Shown: positions 12,320 through 24,367, counted from the stretch's first letter. The stretch: DNA of 45,000 bases from Theodoxus fluviatilis (GCA_034096865.1 JAWQFJ010001298.1:1-45000); one strand, 5' to 3'. Notes: generated by a model from the sequence alone, not told the origin. Translations and numbers: made by a program.

Positions 12320-12630
12320 GTTTCTATGTCTCACTCTTTCTTTGTTTTCTCTGTCTCTATCAGTTCTTCTGTCTTTCTCTCGTTCTTTCACCCCTCTTTC
12401 TCTTTCTCTCACTCATTCTCTCTCAGTTTGTCTCTCTTTATCTTTGTCTTTCAGTCCCTGTCTCTGTCTTTCAGGTTCTTTCAGTCAGTCAATAGGTCAG
12501 TCAGTCAATCGGTCAGTCAGTCAATCGGTCAGTCAGTCAGTCTGCCTGTCCGTCTGTCTGTCTCTTACTCTTTCTCTCTCTCTCTCCCTTTCTCTCTCTC
12601 CCTTTCTCTCTCTCCCTTTCTCTCTCAGAT
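12320..12630. repeat. Pyrimidine-rich cryptic repeat with TCAGTCAATCGG units
   Basis: Degenerate CTCTTTCTGTCT sequence passes into several copies of GGTCAGTCAGTCAATC at 12478-12540 and then CCCTTTCTCTCTCT units to about 12627. Similarity within the tract is high but irregular, as in a decaying microsatellite. Confidence 0.8.
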
Positions 12631-12802
12631 CTATTGAACCTACTCAGGCAGTACAACTGTGGGCGGAGACCAGGACGACTTAGTGGCTGTTGGGCAGACG
12701 TGGCAAGCATTGTGACGTAATCAGCCAGGCAGCCACTAAGCCTTACGACTGAGTAGCAAGGTGGGCATGAGGCCCGGGACTAAACTCCAGCGTGTCTGCA
12801 CG

Positions 12803-13905
12803 GCCTGTATTGGTCTGTGTTGGGGGTGTTGGTCTGTACATGCCATCACAGGCCAATACAGACCTATTACAGGTCCACCACAGCCTCAACACAAGCCGAC
12901 ATAGACCAATACGGGCCAACATAGGCCTACACAGGCCAACACGAGCTAACACAGGCCAACACAGGCCCGCCACAGACCAACACAAGCCACCACACACACA
13001 TCACAGGCCAACACAACACAAGCCAACATAGGCCCATCAGAGTCCAATACAGGCCATCACAGGCAAGCACAGGCCCGTCACAATCCAACGTAGGCCCATT
13101 ACAAGCCGACACAGGCCCACACAGGTCAATACAGCCAACACAGACCCATCACAGGCAAGCACAGGGCCAACACAGACCAACACACGCCCATTACAAGCCG
13201 ACACAGGCCATACCAGGTCAATACAGCCAACACAGACCCATCACAGGCCAACACAGGCCAACACAAGCCAACACGGGTCAATCACAGGCCAACACAGGCC
13301 AACACAGGCTAACACAGGCCAACACAGGCCGTGACAGACCATTACAGGCCAACACAGTCCAACACAGGCCAACACAGGCCAACACAGGCCAACACAGGCC
13401 AACACAGGCCAACACAGGCTAACACAGGCGAACACAGGCCAACACAGGCCAACACAGGCCAACACAGGCCAACACAGGCCAACACAGGCCAACACAGGCC
13501 AACACAGGCCAACACAGGCCAACACAGGCCGACACAGGCAAACACAGGCCAACACAAGCCAACACAAACCATTGCAGGTCCATCACACTCCATTACAGAC
13601 TAATACACTCCAACAAAAGCCATTACAGGCCAACACAAACTATCACAGGCACATCACAGTGTTGGCTTGTGATGGGGCTGTATTGACCTGTGATGGACCT
13701 GTGTTGGCTTGGGTTGGGCCTGTATTGGCTTGTGTTGGCTTATGTTGGCGTTTGAAGGGGCTGTGATGGACCCGTGTTGGCCGATGTTGGCCTGTGTTGG
13801 CTTCTGTTGGCCTGTGATGGACCTGTGTTGGCCTGTGATGGACCTGTGCTGGCCTGTGATGGACCTGTGTTGGCCTGTGATGGACCTGTGCTGGCCTGTG
13901 TCGGC
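12803..13905. repeat. AACACAGGCC minisatellite with inverted ends
   Basis: The core unit is a 10-bp AACACAGGCC, almost perfect at 13361-13540 and degenerate outside it (variants such as CATCACAGGC and CATTACAAGCC). The flanks 12803-12840 and 13662-13905 carry the same motif on the other strand (GGCCTGTATTGGTCTGTGTT; TTGGCCTGTGATGGACCTGT). The array is therefore reverse-forward-reverse. In the right flank the unit has become about 21 bp. Frames across it (Cys-Trp-Pro-Val or Asn-Thr-Gly-Gln-His repeats) are by-products. Confidence 0.93.
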
Positions 13906-14105
13906 TTTAGAGCGCGGCTTTGCAGACCTTGCTTTACGTTGCCTGCATGGCTGCATGTTCATATTTTCGGTTGCCGCTGTACAACGGTAATCGATTATCT
14001 GGGTGTAGCGTAATTTCGTCGTTACAAGGATCATGGCAGGTGAAACAACTAAAACTTTATGACAGTGTGAGTAGAATATACACTGTATGTAGAATTCTTA
14101 TTGTG

Positions 14106-14440
14106 GCGACCATTGTCGTTTCGAGGCGACAGCAGTAAAAAAAAGTCAATTGAAAAGTAAATATCTGCGTAAACTACAAAATGGTTCGAGATCCAGATAT
14201 GAATGATAGACGTTTAATAAAACACCCCTCTATCATCTCACTTTGCCTTGTTCTTCTGTTACCTAACGACCATTACCGTTTCGAGGCGAAGACACTTGAT
14301 GAAAAGAAATAATCTTATAAGCTCGACTTAATGTTTCCCACGAAGAGCTTCGAGAGGCAGACAGGTGATGAGTCGGTATAAAAACAACACCTCTTCCATT
14401 TATCTTTGACTTGTCCTTCTTTAACCTTACCTCAGTTCGT
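14106..14440. repeat. Diverged tandem duplication, about 163-bp period
   Basis: CGACCATTGTCGTTTCGAGG at 14106 recurs as CGACCATTACCGTTTCGAGG at 14269. Later blocks in each unit also match: GATGAGTCGG-type then ATAAAAACAACACCTC versus ATAAAACACCCCTC, and CTTGTTCTTCTGTTACC versus CTTGTCCTTCTTTAACC. The unit is AT-rich, is not coding, and has no recognised identity. Confidence 0.7.
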
Positions 14441-14499
14441 CCATTTCCAGTGAGGCTGTCCACGCCGGGAGACGACGCCACAGCGGCAGCAACGAGGAC

Positions 14500-15110
14500 T
14501 TCATTTGACCATTGACTCGTTTTTGTCGCTCACCAGAAAGCTGCAACGCAGCACCTGTTCGAACCCGGCAGGCCGTGCCCAGACAATTGGCTCAGTCTAC
14601 AGTCCCCAGGGACATCTCCACGCTCTCTCTCTCTCTCTTCTCTGCCAACCCCTCCCTCCCCCCTGTCCCCCAACTCCCCCTCCCCCCCTCCTCATCGAGC
14701 CGTCAAGGGGGGCTGTTACGAGTGAAGAATGGTAGCCCTCGAGGGCGGTGCCGAGGGACTTGGCCAGTCGATTTCCCATTTAGATTAACTCCGAGTGCCG
14801 ATTCTGGGTGGAGGGGAAAGAGCTTCAGCAGCGACCGCGGCGTCCCCGTCAAGACAGCCAGTGCAAAAGTGGCAGGGCTGGGGTTGTGCTGGGAGTTCAG
14901 GGCAAGTTTTTTTCCCCAGCCGCACAGATTCCTGGGCAACCCCACTAGTCCTATTCTTGTCCTGGAGGCGGCCGCTGAAATCCCAGAGAAGGTCAATGGG
15001 GCGCCGACAGCGAGACTGCTCGAGGCGATTAGATCAGGGACAGGGAACGAGCAGCTCTCAGCGAGACGAGCTTGTGGTCCCTGTGGTCCCTGTGGTTTGG
15101 GCCGGCGAGC
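14500..15110 (+). other. GC-rich region, no supported gene
   Basis: A 202-residue frame (14512-15120) and overlapping frames on both strands stay open because the region is GC-rich. The predicted products are Pro/Ser/Gly/Arg-rich without recognisable domains, and the opposite strand is equally open. A coding exon cannot be excluded but is not supported. Confidence 0.3.
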
Positions 15111-15111
15111 C

Positions 15112-15420
15112 GAACCTTAAGACAAAGAGACGTCTGTACTCCGTTGTGATTGTGGTGTTTTGGACTGTGTAGCGAGTGTATACCTATGTGACTCATTCAC
15201 AGAGGTTAAAAGAGAGACAGGTCGTGAGACCAGTATGTGATGAGCTTGTGAATTGAGCCCTCAGACAAAGAGGCTCTTGCATGCAGTAGTGATTGCGGTG
15301 TTTTGGATGGTGTAGTGAGTGTATCATCCTACATAGCTCCTTCAAATAGGTTAGAGTAAGGCATTCGTGCGACCTTTTTGAGTCAGGTTGGTGTATTGAA
15401 ACGTAATACGAAGAGAACAT
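15112..15420. repeat. Diverged tandem duplication, about 143-bp period
   Basis: GTGATTGTGGTGTTTTGGA (15146) recurs as GTGATTGCGGTGTTTTGGA (15289), each followed by GTGTAG(C/T)GAGTGTAT. Each is preceded by a matching GACAAAGAG(A/G) block. A third, weaker copy may begin near 15425. Confidence 0.7.
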
Positions 15421-15699
15421 GTGAACGGTAGTGAGCGTGGTGTACATACAGAACGCTGCGACAACTCGCCAATCACACTTGTTTGTGCATAGCGGTCAGA
15501 GGAGAGGCAGACAGGTTGTGTGGTCGTTGGGAGTGAGTGAGACTGGCGGACCGAATAAAAAGCGCATAGGTACACCGCTTTTGGTGCAGTGTTTAGGACG
15601 CAGTAATGAATCTATCCCCGTGGTAACTTACTCTTGGCAATTAATCCACGTCATCCAAAGGAACGAGATGAGCAGAGGGTGTGCTCGGTGTGGGTTATG

Positions 15700-17330
<1,631 letters not shown>

Positions 17331-17569
17331 GTCGAGGCTTCGTTGCAGCCGAGTATCACTTCGACTGCAGGTGTCTCGTCTGGCACACAACACAGCCGTC
17401 TCGGTGCGGCTACTCCACCAGCTAGGCGAGAGGAAGGAGCCACCGGTACCCATCCATCCCGTCGTCGGCAGCAGCCCTGGCGCTCCAAGAGGAGGTAACT
17501 GACGTGATGGGCAGTGATGAACTTTCGCTCTCGCTACTCGCGCAACAAGACTTGTTGTTGAAGTCTTGA

Positions 17570-17661
17570 TCCCACCACACCCACATGATCACTGACGTTT
17601 TGTTTTTCGTTTGAGTAATTTGGATCCAATTGTAATAGGCCGGTGGCCTGAACACTAAACC
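17570..17661 (+). mobile_element. Retroposon 3' end (short remnant)
   Basis: TAGGCCGGTGGCCTGAACA followed by CTAAACC at 17634-17661 matches TGGGCCGGTAGCCTGAACA followed by ATAAAATC at 24225-24250. In both places the conserved block runs straight into a simple repeat, as expected for a retroposon 3' terminus with a simple tail. Only the terminal 30 bp is clearly shared, and the start is a guess. Confidence 0.4.
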
Positions 17662-17835
17662 TTTCGTTCGTTCGTTCGTTCGTTCTCTCTTTCTCTCTCT
17701 TTCTCTCTCTCGCTTTCTCTTTCTCTCTCGCTTTTTCTCTCGCTTTTTCTCTCGCTTTTTCTCTCGCTTTCTCTCTCGCTTTTTCTCTCGCTTTCTCTCT
17801 CACGTTTTCTCTCACTTTCTCGCTTTCTCTCGCTT

Positions 17836-17905
<70 letters not shown>
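17662..17905. repeat. (TTCG)n then CTCTCGCTTTTT minisatellite then (CT)n
   Basis: Five or six TTCG units (17662-17684) are followed by 10-12 bp units of CTCTCGCTTTT(T) to about 17840 and then a pure (CT)n to 17905. The minus strand reads as Arg/Glu/Lys/Ser repeats over 140 residues, which is an artefact. Confidence 0.92.
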
Positions 17906-17907
<2 letters not shown>

Positions 17908-17959
17908 GTATCTTTGCGCCTGTTTGTTCCTCCAGTCCATTCACGCGATACTTCGTCTG

Positions 17960-17971
17960 TATGTGTGTTTG

Positions 17972-18009
<38 letters not shown>

Positions 18010-18192
18010 TGTGTGCGTGTGTGTGCATGCGTACGTGCGTGTGTGTGTGAGTGTGCGTTTGAGTTCGTGCGTGTGTGTGTGTACATGTGTATGTATGTGG
18101 TGGGTATGTGTGTGTGTGTTTATATTTGGGTGCGTTCGTATTTGGGTATGAGCGGTAGTTGTATGGTTGTGGTGGTGGTGGTGGTAGTGTGA

Positions 18193-18263
<71 letters not shown>

Positions 18264-18294
18264 AAAGAGAGAGAGTGAAGGGGGGGGGGGGGGG
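17960..18294. repeat. (GT)n arrays and poly-G
   Basis: The main GT tracts lie at about 17974-18006 and 18194-18261, joined by degenerate GTGTGC(G/A)TGT sequence and a short (GGT)n near 18171-18188. A G-run of about 15 lies near 18280-18294. Several frames of 75 to 143 residues are artefacts. Confidence 0.94.
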
Positions 18295-18299
18295 GAGAT

Positions 18300-19079
18300 G
18301 TTTGAAAATGTGACTGCTTGAGAGTTCAGTCATCTACCTGTACTGTCTGTATGTGCCTGTCTGATATACATGCTCCAAACTGTGCGAATATTTGTCTGTG
18401 CAACAACGTGTTTGTGTGTTTGTTCGTCCGTCTGTTAGTTAGTTTCCTATCTAACCAATGCAAGAATAAAATCAAACACGTACAATAGCATACACACAAA
18501 CACACACATCCAGGACTCATTTTTGTCATTGATTCTTTCGACCGTTCTCAATCTTAATCAGGTCGTCGCCTTTTCCCACTTGGTGCGGGGTACGTGTGAG
18601 AACACTCGAGTAATCAAACACATCTGATGCTCAATACGAGAAAATCAACGCAAGGCGAACGATGCCTCCGTGTTGAAAGCGCACCTGATTGGACGCCCAA
18701 CCCAAACCAGAATCAAAAATTCATCCATATACCCAAGCCCGTAATCCAAGCTGCCGGCGGTTAATTATGAATAGGCAGGCAGATTCGCAGTTCGTTTCTC
18801 TCTGCCGCCATGATTGTCTCCACCGCCAACTCCTCCAGGGAGGACAGGGGAGAAATAAGAGGCTCTCTCCCCGGATGGTCTTTGCCGTAAATTATTGATG
18901 CTCAACGACTGCAGGGAGAAGGATGGTGGCGAAGACTGTCTGCGGCTCCAGCGCTTTCATCCCATCTCCACTGCTGCTGCTGCTCCGCCCCGTCTACTCC
19001 AGACTCCATGCCATTATACTGGCATTGCCCGCCCTTCCCTGTGACGGCACCTCTCTTTGATGCCGTGGTCTGAGAGGGG
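18300..19079. other. Unique DNA, no gene seen
   Basis: Nothing recognisable. The short frames on either strand have no family resemblance. Confidence 0.5.
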
Positions 19080-19235
19080 GAGAGAGAGAGAGAGAGAGAG
19101 AGCAGACACAAACGGAGACAGACAGACGGACGGATGGACGGATGGACGGACGGACGGACGGACGGACGGTCGGACGGACGAACGAACGTATTGACGGACG
19201 GAGATACACACACACACACGCGCGCGCGCGCGCGC

Positions 19236-19273
<38 letters not shown>

Positions 19274-19275
19274 AC
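19080..19275. repeat. (GA)n, (GGAC)n and (CA)/(CG)n compound microsatellite
   Basis: (GA)11 at 19080-19102 is followed by GGAC/GGAT units at 19125-19200. Then come (CA)n and an alternating CGCGCG tract at 19204-19270. The alternating purine-pyrimidine tract is a candidate Z-DNA former. Confidence 0.94.
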
Positions 19276-19602
19276 AGAGTACAGACACACAGATGGAGTT
19301 AGACACCCACATAGACATGCAAACGAATAAAATCCTGACAAATATGAAGATAAACACGAATAGCCGTACCGGTATAGACGGGACCTCCGTAACTTTAGCA
19401 CGCAAACCAGGACCCAAGACCTAACGCTGTCCTGAGGTCTGACGGTGGGCACGCTGGCTGCATGGGGCTGCCGCCGGCGCAGCTAATGATACATGTATGG
19501 GCCGCGAAAGCTCCCCAGTCAGACGCTCTAGATAATATTAATTACCGCATCGAGTTTTTTCGGCCATGTACTTAATTACATACATGTATGCAGGAAGAAT
19601 GC

Positions 19603-19737
19603 ATGAATGAATGAATTAATTAGTGAATGAATGAATGAATGAATGAATGAATGAATGAATGAATGAATGAATGAATGAATGAATGAATGAATGAATGAAT
19701 GAATGAATGAATGAATGAATGAATGAATGAATGAAAG
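19603..19737. repeat. (GAAT)n microsatellite, about 33 units
   Basis: Nearly perfect GAAT repeats directly precede the SINE-like copy that starts near 19751. Other copies of that family have only one to three GAAT units at the same place, so this array probably grew from the element's own end. Confidence 0.95.
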
Positions 19738-19796
19738 AAATAAAAGTTCTACGACCCATCAGCCTTTGTACGCTATGCAAGACCATTCATTTACGA

Positions 19797-21028
19797 AAAT
19801 CACTAACACAAGCTTGAGTCAGAGCACACCAAATCACCAGCACATGCTTGAGTCAAAGCACACCAAATCACTAACACAAGCTTGAGTCAGAGCACACCAA
19901 ATCACCAGCACAAGCTTGAGCACACCAAATCACTAACACAAGTTTGAGTCAGAGCACATCAAATCACCAGCACATGCTTGAGCACACCAAATCACTAACA
20001 CAAGCTTGAGTCAGAGCACACCAAATCACCAGCACATGCTTGAGCACACCAAATCACTAACACAAGCTTGAGTCAGAGCACACCAAATCACTAACACAAG
20101 CTTGAGTCAGAGCACACCAAATCACCAGCACATGCTTGAGTCAAAGCACACCAAATCACTAACACAAGCTTGAGTCAGAGCACACCAAATCACCAGCACA
20201 AGCTTGAGTCAGAGCACACCAAATCACCAGCACAAGCTTGAGTCAGAGCACACCAAATCACCAGCACAAGCTTGAGTCAGAGCACACCAAATCACCAGCA
20301 CAAGCTTGAGTCAAAGCACACCAAATCACCAGCACAAGCTTGAGTCAAAGCACACCAAATCACTAACACAAGTTTGAGTCAAAGCACACCAAATCACTAA
20401 CACAAGCTTGAGTCAGAGCACACCAAATCACTAACACAAGCTTGAGTCAGAGCACACCAAATCACCAGCACATGCTTGAGGACACCAAATCACTAACACA
20501 AGCTTGAGTCAGAGCACACCAAATCACCAGCACAAGCTTGAGTCAGAGCACACCAAATCACCAGCACATGCTTGAGTCAGAGCACACCAAATCACCAGCA
20601 CAAGCTTGAGTCAGAGCACACCAAATCACCAGCACAAGCTTGAGTCAGAGCACACCAAATCACCAGCACATGCTTGAGCACACCAAATCACTAACACAAG
20701 CTTGAGTCAGAGCACACCAAATCACCAGCACATGCTTGAGTCAAAGCACACCAAATCACTAACACAAGCTTGAGTCAGAGCACACCAAATCACCAGCACA
20801 AGCTTGAGTCAGAGCACACCAAATAACCAGCACATGCTTGAGTCAAAGCACACCAAATCACTAACACAAGCTTGAGTCAGAGCACACCAAATCACCAGCA
20901 CAAGCTTGAGTCAGAGCACACCAAATCACTAACACAAGCTTGAGTCAGAGCACACCAAATCACCAGCACAAGCTTGAGTCAGAGCACACCAAATCACCAG
21001 CACAAGCTTGAGTCAGAGCACACCAAAT
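19797..21028. repeat. 34-bp satellite array carrying TGAGTCA and AAGCTT
   Basis: There are roughly 36 to 38 units of 34 bp, with cores AAATCACCAGCACAAGCTTG and AGTCAGAGCACACC. Three variant positions recur: CCAGCAC versus CTAACAC, CAAGCTT versus CATGCTT, and GTCAGAG versus GTCAAAG. A 28-bp form lacking TCAGAG also recurs. Most units carry a HindIII site and the AP-1 consensus TGAGTCA. The mixed order of variants suggests spread by unequal exchange. It is non-coding in all frames. Confidence 0.96.
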
Positions 21029-21904
21029 AATAATAATTTATTATACTTATAAAGCGCCTTTCCCGAGGTTCTAAGCGCGTAACATATATACATACATATA
21101 CAAAATAAACATACAACACACCGTCTATACATTTAGTCATCCAGTCATAGTCAAACACATGCATTCAGATGTACACAGTCAGACTGACAATATACTATAC
21201 AAATATTTACACAGATGTCAAGATGTACGTGGGGGTAGAGGAGGGGGGGGGGGGGGTTGCGGCAGGATTCTAACGAATTCACAAGTAATATTGCTGAAAA
21301 AGGTAGGTTTTGAGGTTGGATTTGAAGGAAGAGATGGAGGTAGAGTGTCGGATATTGTGAGGGAGAGAATTCCACAGTTGAGGGCCATAGTATGAGAAAG
21401 AGCGAAAGCCATGAGTTCTGCGCTTGAAGCGACCTTGGCGGAGGAGTCGAGTGTCAGCAGAAGAGCGGAGTGAGCGAGAAGGGGTGTACAGAGAGACCAG
21501 ATCAGAGAGATAGGCAGGTGCAGATTCAGAGATGATGTTGTAGCAGAGACATGCAGTCTTATACTTGATACGTTCAGAAACAGGCAGCCAGTGGAGATCT
21601 TTCATGAGAGGAGTGCAGGGTTGTCGGTGACGCGCTCTAAAATGAGCCGGGCGGCACAGTGTTGGACTTTCTGCAGAGGTTGGAGAGTAGAGTCAGGGCA
21701 GCCTATCAAAAGAGAGTTGCAATAATCTAATCTGGACAGAATGCAGGAAGTGACCAGAGTTTTAGTAGCATCTACTGTGAGAAATTTTCTGATAGAACTA
21801 ATTCTTCTGATCTGGAAGTAGCAGGTCTGACATACTGCAGCTATGTGTTGTTTCATTGACATGCTAGAGTCCATGATGAAACCGAGGTTTCTGGCACTGG
21901 CAGA
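21029..21904 (-). mobile_element. 5'-truncated LINE (CR1/L2-like) inserted in the satellite
   Basis: On the minus strand the element ends with AAAGCGCTTTATAAGT-like sequence and a short (ATT)n tail (21029-21045), typical of CR1/L2-group elements. It starts abruptly in the RT-ORF at 21904. The satellite resumes in phase on the other side. AAAT is present at both junctions, either as a 4-bp target duplication or as microhomology. Group membership is judged from the protein and tail style. Confidence 0.75.
21279..21904 (-). pseudogene. Non-LTR retrotransposon ORF2 C-terminus, frameshifted
   Basis: This is the C-terminal part of a LINE reverse-transcriptase ORF, beyond the catalytic core. The first segment (21904 down to about 21604) begins SARNLGFIMDSSMSMKQHI and includes LSRLDYCNSLLIGCP and LQKVQHCAARLI. 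The second (21605-21279) includes KDLHWLPVSERIKYK, YTPSRSLRSS and PQLWNSLPHNIR. These blocks are typical of the thumb/C-terminal region of CR1/L2-type ORF2. The two segments are in different frames, joined by a frameshift near 21605-21615. With the 5' truncation, no catalytic domain remains. Confidence 0.85.
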
Positions 21905-21945
21905 AAATCACCAGCACAAGCTTGAGTCAGAGCACACCAAATCAC
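21905..21945. repeat. Last unit of the 34-bp satellite
   Basis: AAATCACCAGCACAAGCTTG, AGTCAGAGCACACC and a final AAATCAC follow the LINE directly and keep the phase of the array left of it. Then comes the distal arm of the SINE-like copy. Confidence 0.92.
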
Positions 21946-22244
21946 GAATTCCCTAGATTTTCGCCTGTACGAATCGCATGGATGTATGAAGAAAGAAATT
22001 GATGGAAAAATGGCTAGTGACATTGCAATGATCCTTTTTACCTTTCTTTGCGACATGTTCTTGGAACATAAGAATGAGAATGACATCAAACAATATCACA
22101 CCAAATGCTGATGTGAATCAACAGCTACATTTGGTTTGCTTTCATGCTACATGTACATTTAGAAATTAGACAAAACTGCGATGGAAAGCGAGAAGCGAGT
22201 AGACGCACGTGCATATGAAATTTTCACGACTCAAGGAAACTGCT

Positions 22245-22469
22245 TTATGAATGTTTTGTATGAAGCTTCACGGACCGCTCGCTATGTGGCGAGCGACTGA
22301 CGCTTGCTACAATCGCTTGCAACATCGACAGTCGAGCTTGTACGCGCTTCCGCAACACCAGCATGTGGCAGTCGAAAAACTTCAACATTCTGCTGTTGTA
22401 CAAACTTTTCTGATCTCGACCAAACTCAGTCAGTTTCTTGCTCTCAGCGTTCGTCAACTTGGCAGCCGT

Positions 22470-22540
<71 letters not shown>

Positions 22541-22545
22541 TATTA

Positions 22546-22586
<41 letters not shown>

Positions 22587-22656
22587 GATGTTTTTGTTAT
22601 TATTATTATTATTACTACTACTACTAATACTACTACTGCTGCTGCTACTACTACTA

Positions 22657-22705
<49 letters not shown>

Positions 22706-22778
22706 TTCTACTACTACCACTACTACTACTACTACCACCACTACTATTTCTCCTCCTCCTCCTGACCACCACAATCAA

Positions 22779-22844
<66 letters not shown>

Positions 22845-23035
22845 TGGGAGATATCTTTGTCAGACGCTCGCGACACGACACGACGCAAAACGACAGTGAC
22901 AATGTGCGCTCCCTGGGCGACGCTTGGAAGCATCGCTCGCTGCGCGTGTGGCAAGCGATGAGCACGGCGTGCGAAGCGTCGTGTGAAATAAGTCAGCGTG
23001 GAACACATGAAATCGCCTCCTGTACAACGGGCTTC
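22245..23035. mobile_element. MITE-like region enclosing trinucleotide arrays
   Basis: The right end (about 23001-23030: GTCAGCGTGGAACACATG, AAATCGCCTCCTGTACAACG) is related to the ends of the element at 10913-11170. The left side (CGCTCGCTATGTGGCGAGCG, GACTGACGCTTGCTAC, AATCGCTTGC) is a weak inverted match to GCAAGCGATGAGCACG, GCGTGCGAAGCGTC on the right. The left terminus is unclear. Confidence 0.4.
22470..22843. repeat. (TCA)n-(TTA)n-(CTA)n-(TCA)n compound array
   Basis: (TCA)n at about 22470-22545, (TTA)n to about 22615, (CTA)n with CTG and CCA variants to about 22750, and (TCA)n at 22780-22843. Single-residue runs (Ile, Ser, His, Leu, Thr, Asp, Met) in frames of up to 236 residues are artefacts. 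Confidence 0.97.
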
Positions 23036-23039
23036 AGAA

Positions 23040-23860
23040 GCATTCGCAAAGGACTCCAGGTAGCCTCACTTGACTGGAGTTGATGTCTCGACTCTACCTC
23101 ACGTCTGTGTGGCAAACTGCTGCAATAAAACAAAGCTGTGCCGTTAAGAACTTGACCTCGTGACCAGCAATAGCTCATGCGTGACATGTTGTGAAATATG
23201 AATACCCCGAGCCCCGCGTGTGTTTGTATTTCTACATAGCGGGTCAGGCATATGCACCAATAAATCTCAGGGTTTCACAAGCACGAGGATTCCAATATGG
23301 CGTCTCTTGTCGGGCCAAGACACCTGCGTGTGTGAACTTACTGACAAATACGAATAGATGTGAAACGTCTCAGTGCTTGTCTCGGCTCTGATCTCTTGTA
23401 TCAACAAGCTGTAGATCTTTGCTTTCCCCTCTGAACACGGTCACTTTGAACCATTCTAGTCCACTAGAGACTTCGCCTGCCGGCGAAAGAGTCTCTAGTA
23501 CAGTTCATATCACGTGATGGAAGGATTCCGTCCGGAATATTCAAATAGAGGTCACACGAGAGGCTTGTGAGATAGCCCTCTGCTCCCTGACATAAGCCGT
23601 TAAAGTTATTCTGAGACAATTTCGCACAAAACTCATAACATTACTCTTGTTGAGGCAATAAACAAGCGTTTATTCGATAAACTAAAATGTTTGTGTTGAA
23701 ATGGAATAAAGTTTTGACATGTGAATGATTTCTGTAAAAAGTTGACTATTTCTATGTTTCTATGTCTTTGTTTTGTTTTTTGTTGACCGTCTGTCAATTT
23801 GCTTATTCTGTTTATGGTGCGCTCGTCCTATAATCCATCCGTCCCCCACCCATACCCCCT
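23040..23860. other. Unique DNA, no gene seen
   Basis: Apart from the hairpin at 23463-23499, no structured feature or recognisable frame was found. Confidence 0.5.
23463..23499. other. Strong short hairpin
   Basis: ACTAGAGACT pairs with AGTCTCTAGT, and inside it TTCGCC pairs with GGCGAA around a TGCC loop, with two unpaired bases on one side. This gives about 16 bp of stem in 37 bases. It could be a transposon end or a small structured RNA. There is no other support. Confidence 0.4.
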
Positions 23861-23863
23861 TTC

Positions 23864-23892
23864 TCTCTCTCTCTACCTCTCTCTCTCTCTAC

Positions 23893-23947
<55 letters not shown>

Positions 23948-23965
23948 ACACACACACACACACGC
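23864..23965. repeat. (CT)n-(CA)n compound microsatellite
   Basis: CT units with two TACCTC interruptions pass into (CA)n with one CATA step. It ends at ACGCGTGG. Confidence 0.96.
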
Positions 23966-24039
23966 GTGGTAGCAATTTATCTTTATTATGCCTTCCGATT
24001 ATGAGACCAATATCTTTATAGTTTAGAATAAGACCCTGA

Positions 24040-24367
<328 letters not shown>

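Larger units (their letters stand above)
19603..21990 (-). mobile_element. SINE-like family, copy 4, expanded and interrupted
   Basis: The arms are 19751-19796 (CCCATCAGCCTTTGTACGCT, GCAAGACCATTC, ACGAAAATCAC) and 21946-21990 (GAATTCCCTAGATTTTCGCC, TGTACGAATCGC). Joined, they read like the uninterrupted copies elsewhere in the window. What separates them is a 34-bp satellite amplified from the element's middle, itself interrupted by a LINE fragment (21029-21904). The (GAAT)n array forms the proximal end. The orientation follows from treating that end as a 3' tail and is inferred. Confidence 0.65.

Noticed and set aside
13241..13603. Cys-Trp-Pro-Val-type frame (108 residues) as a repeat protein
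   Set aside because: It is a translation of the AACACAGGCC minisatellite, and the opposite strand is equally open.
14512..15120. 202-residue frame as a gene
   Set aside because: The GC-rich DNA is open on both strands, and the product has no domain or plausible codon pattern.
19797..21028. 34-bp repeat array as a CRISPR array
   Set aside because: The units are contiguous with no unique spacers, and the variants are point changes within a single monomer. The surroundings are eukaryotic repeats with no cas genes.
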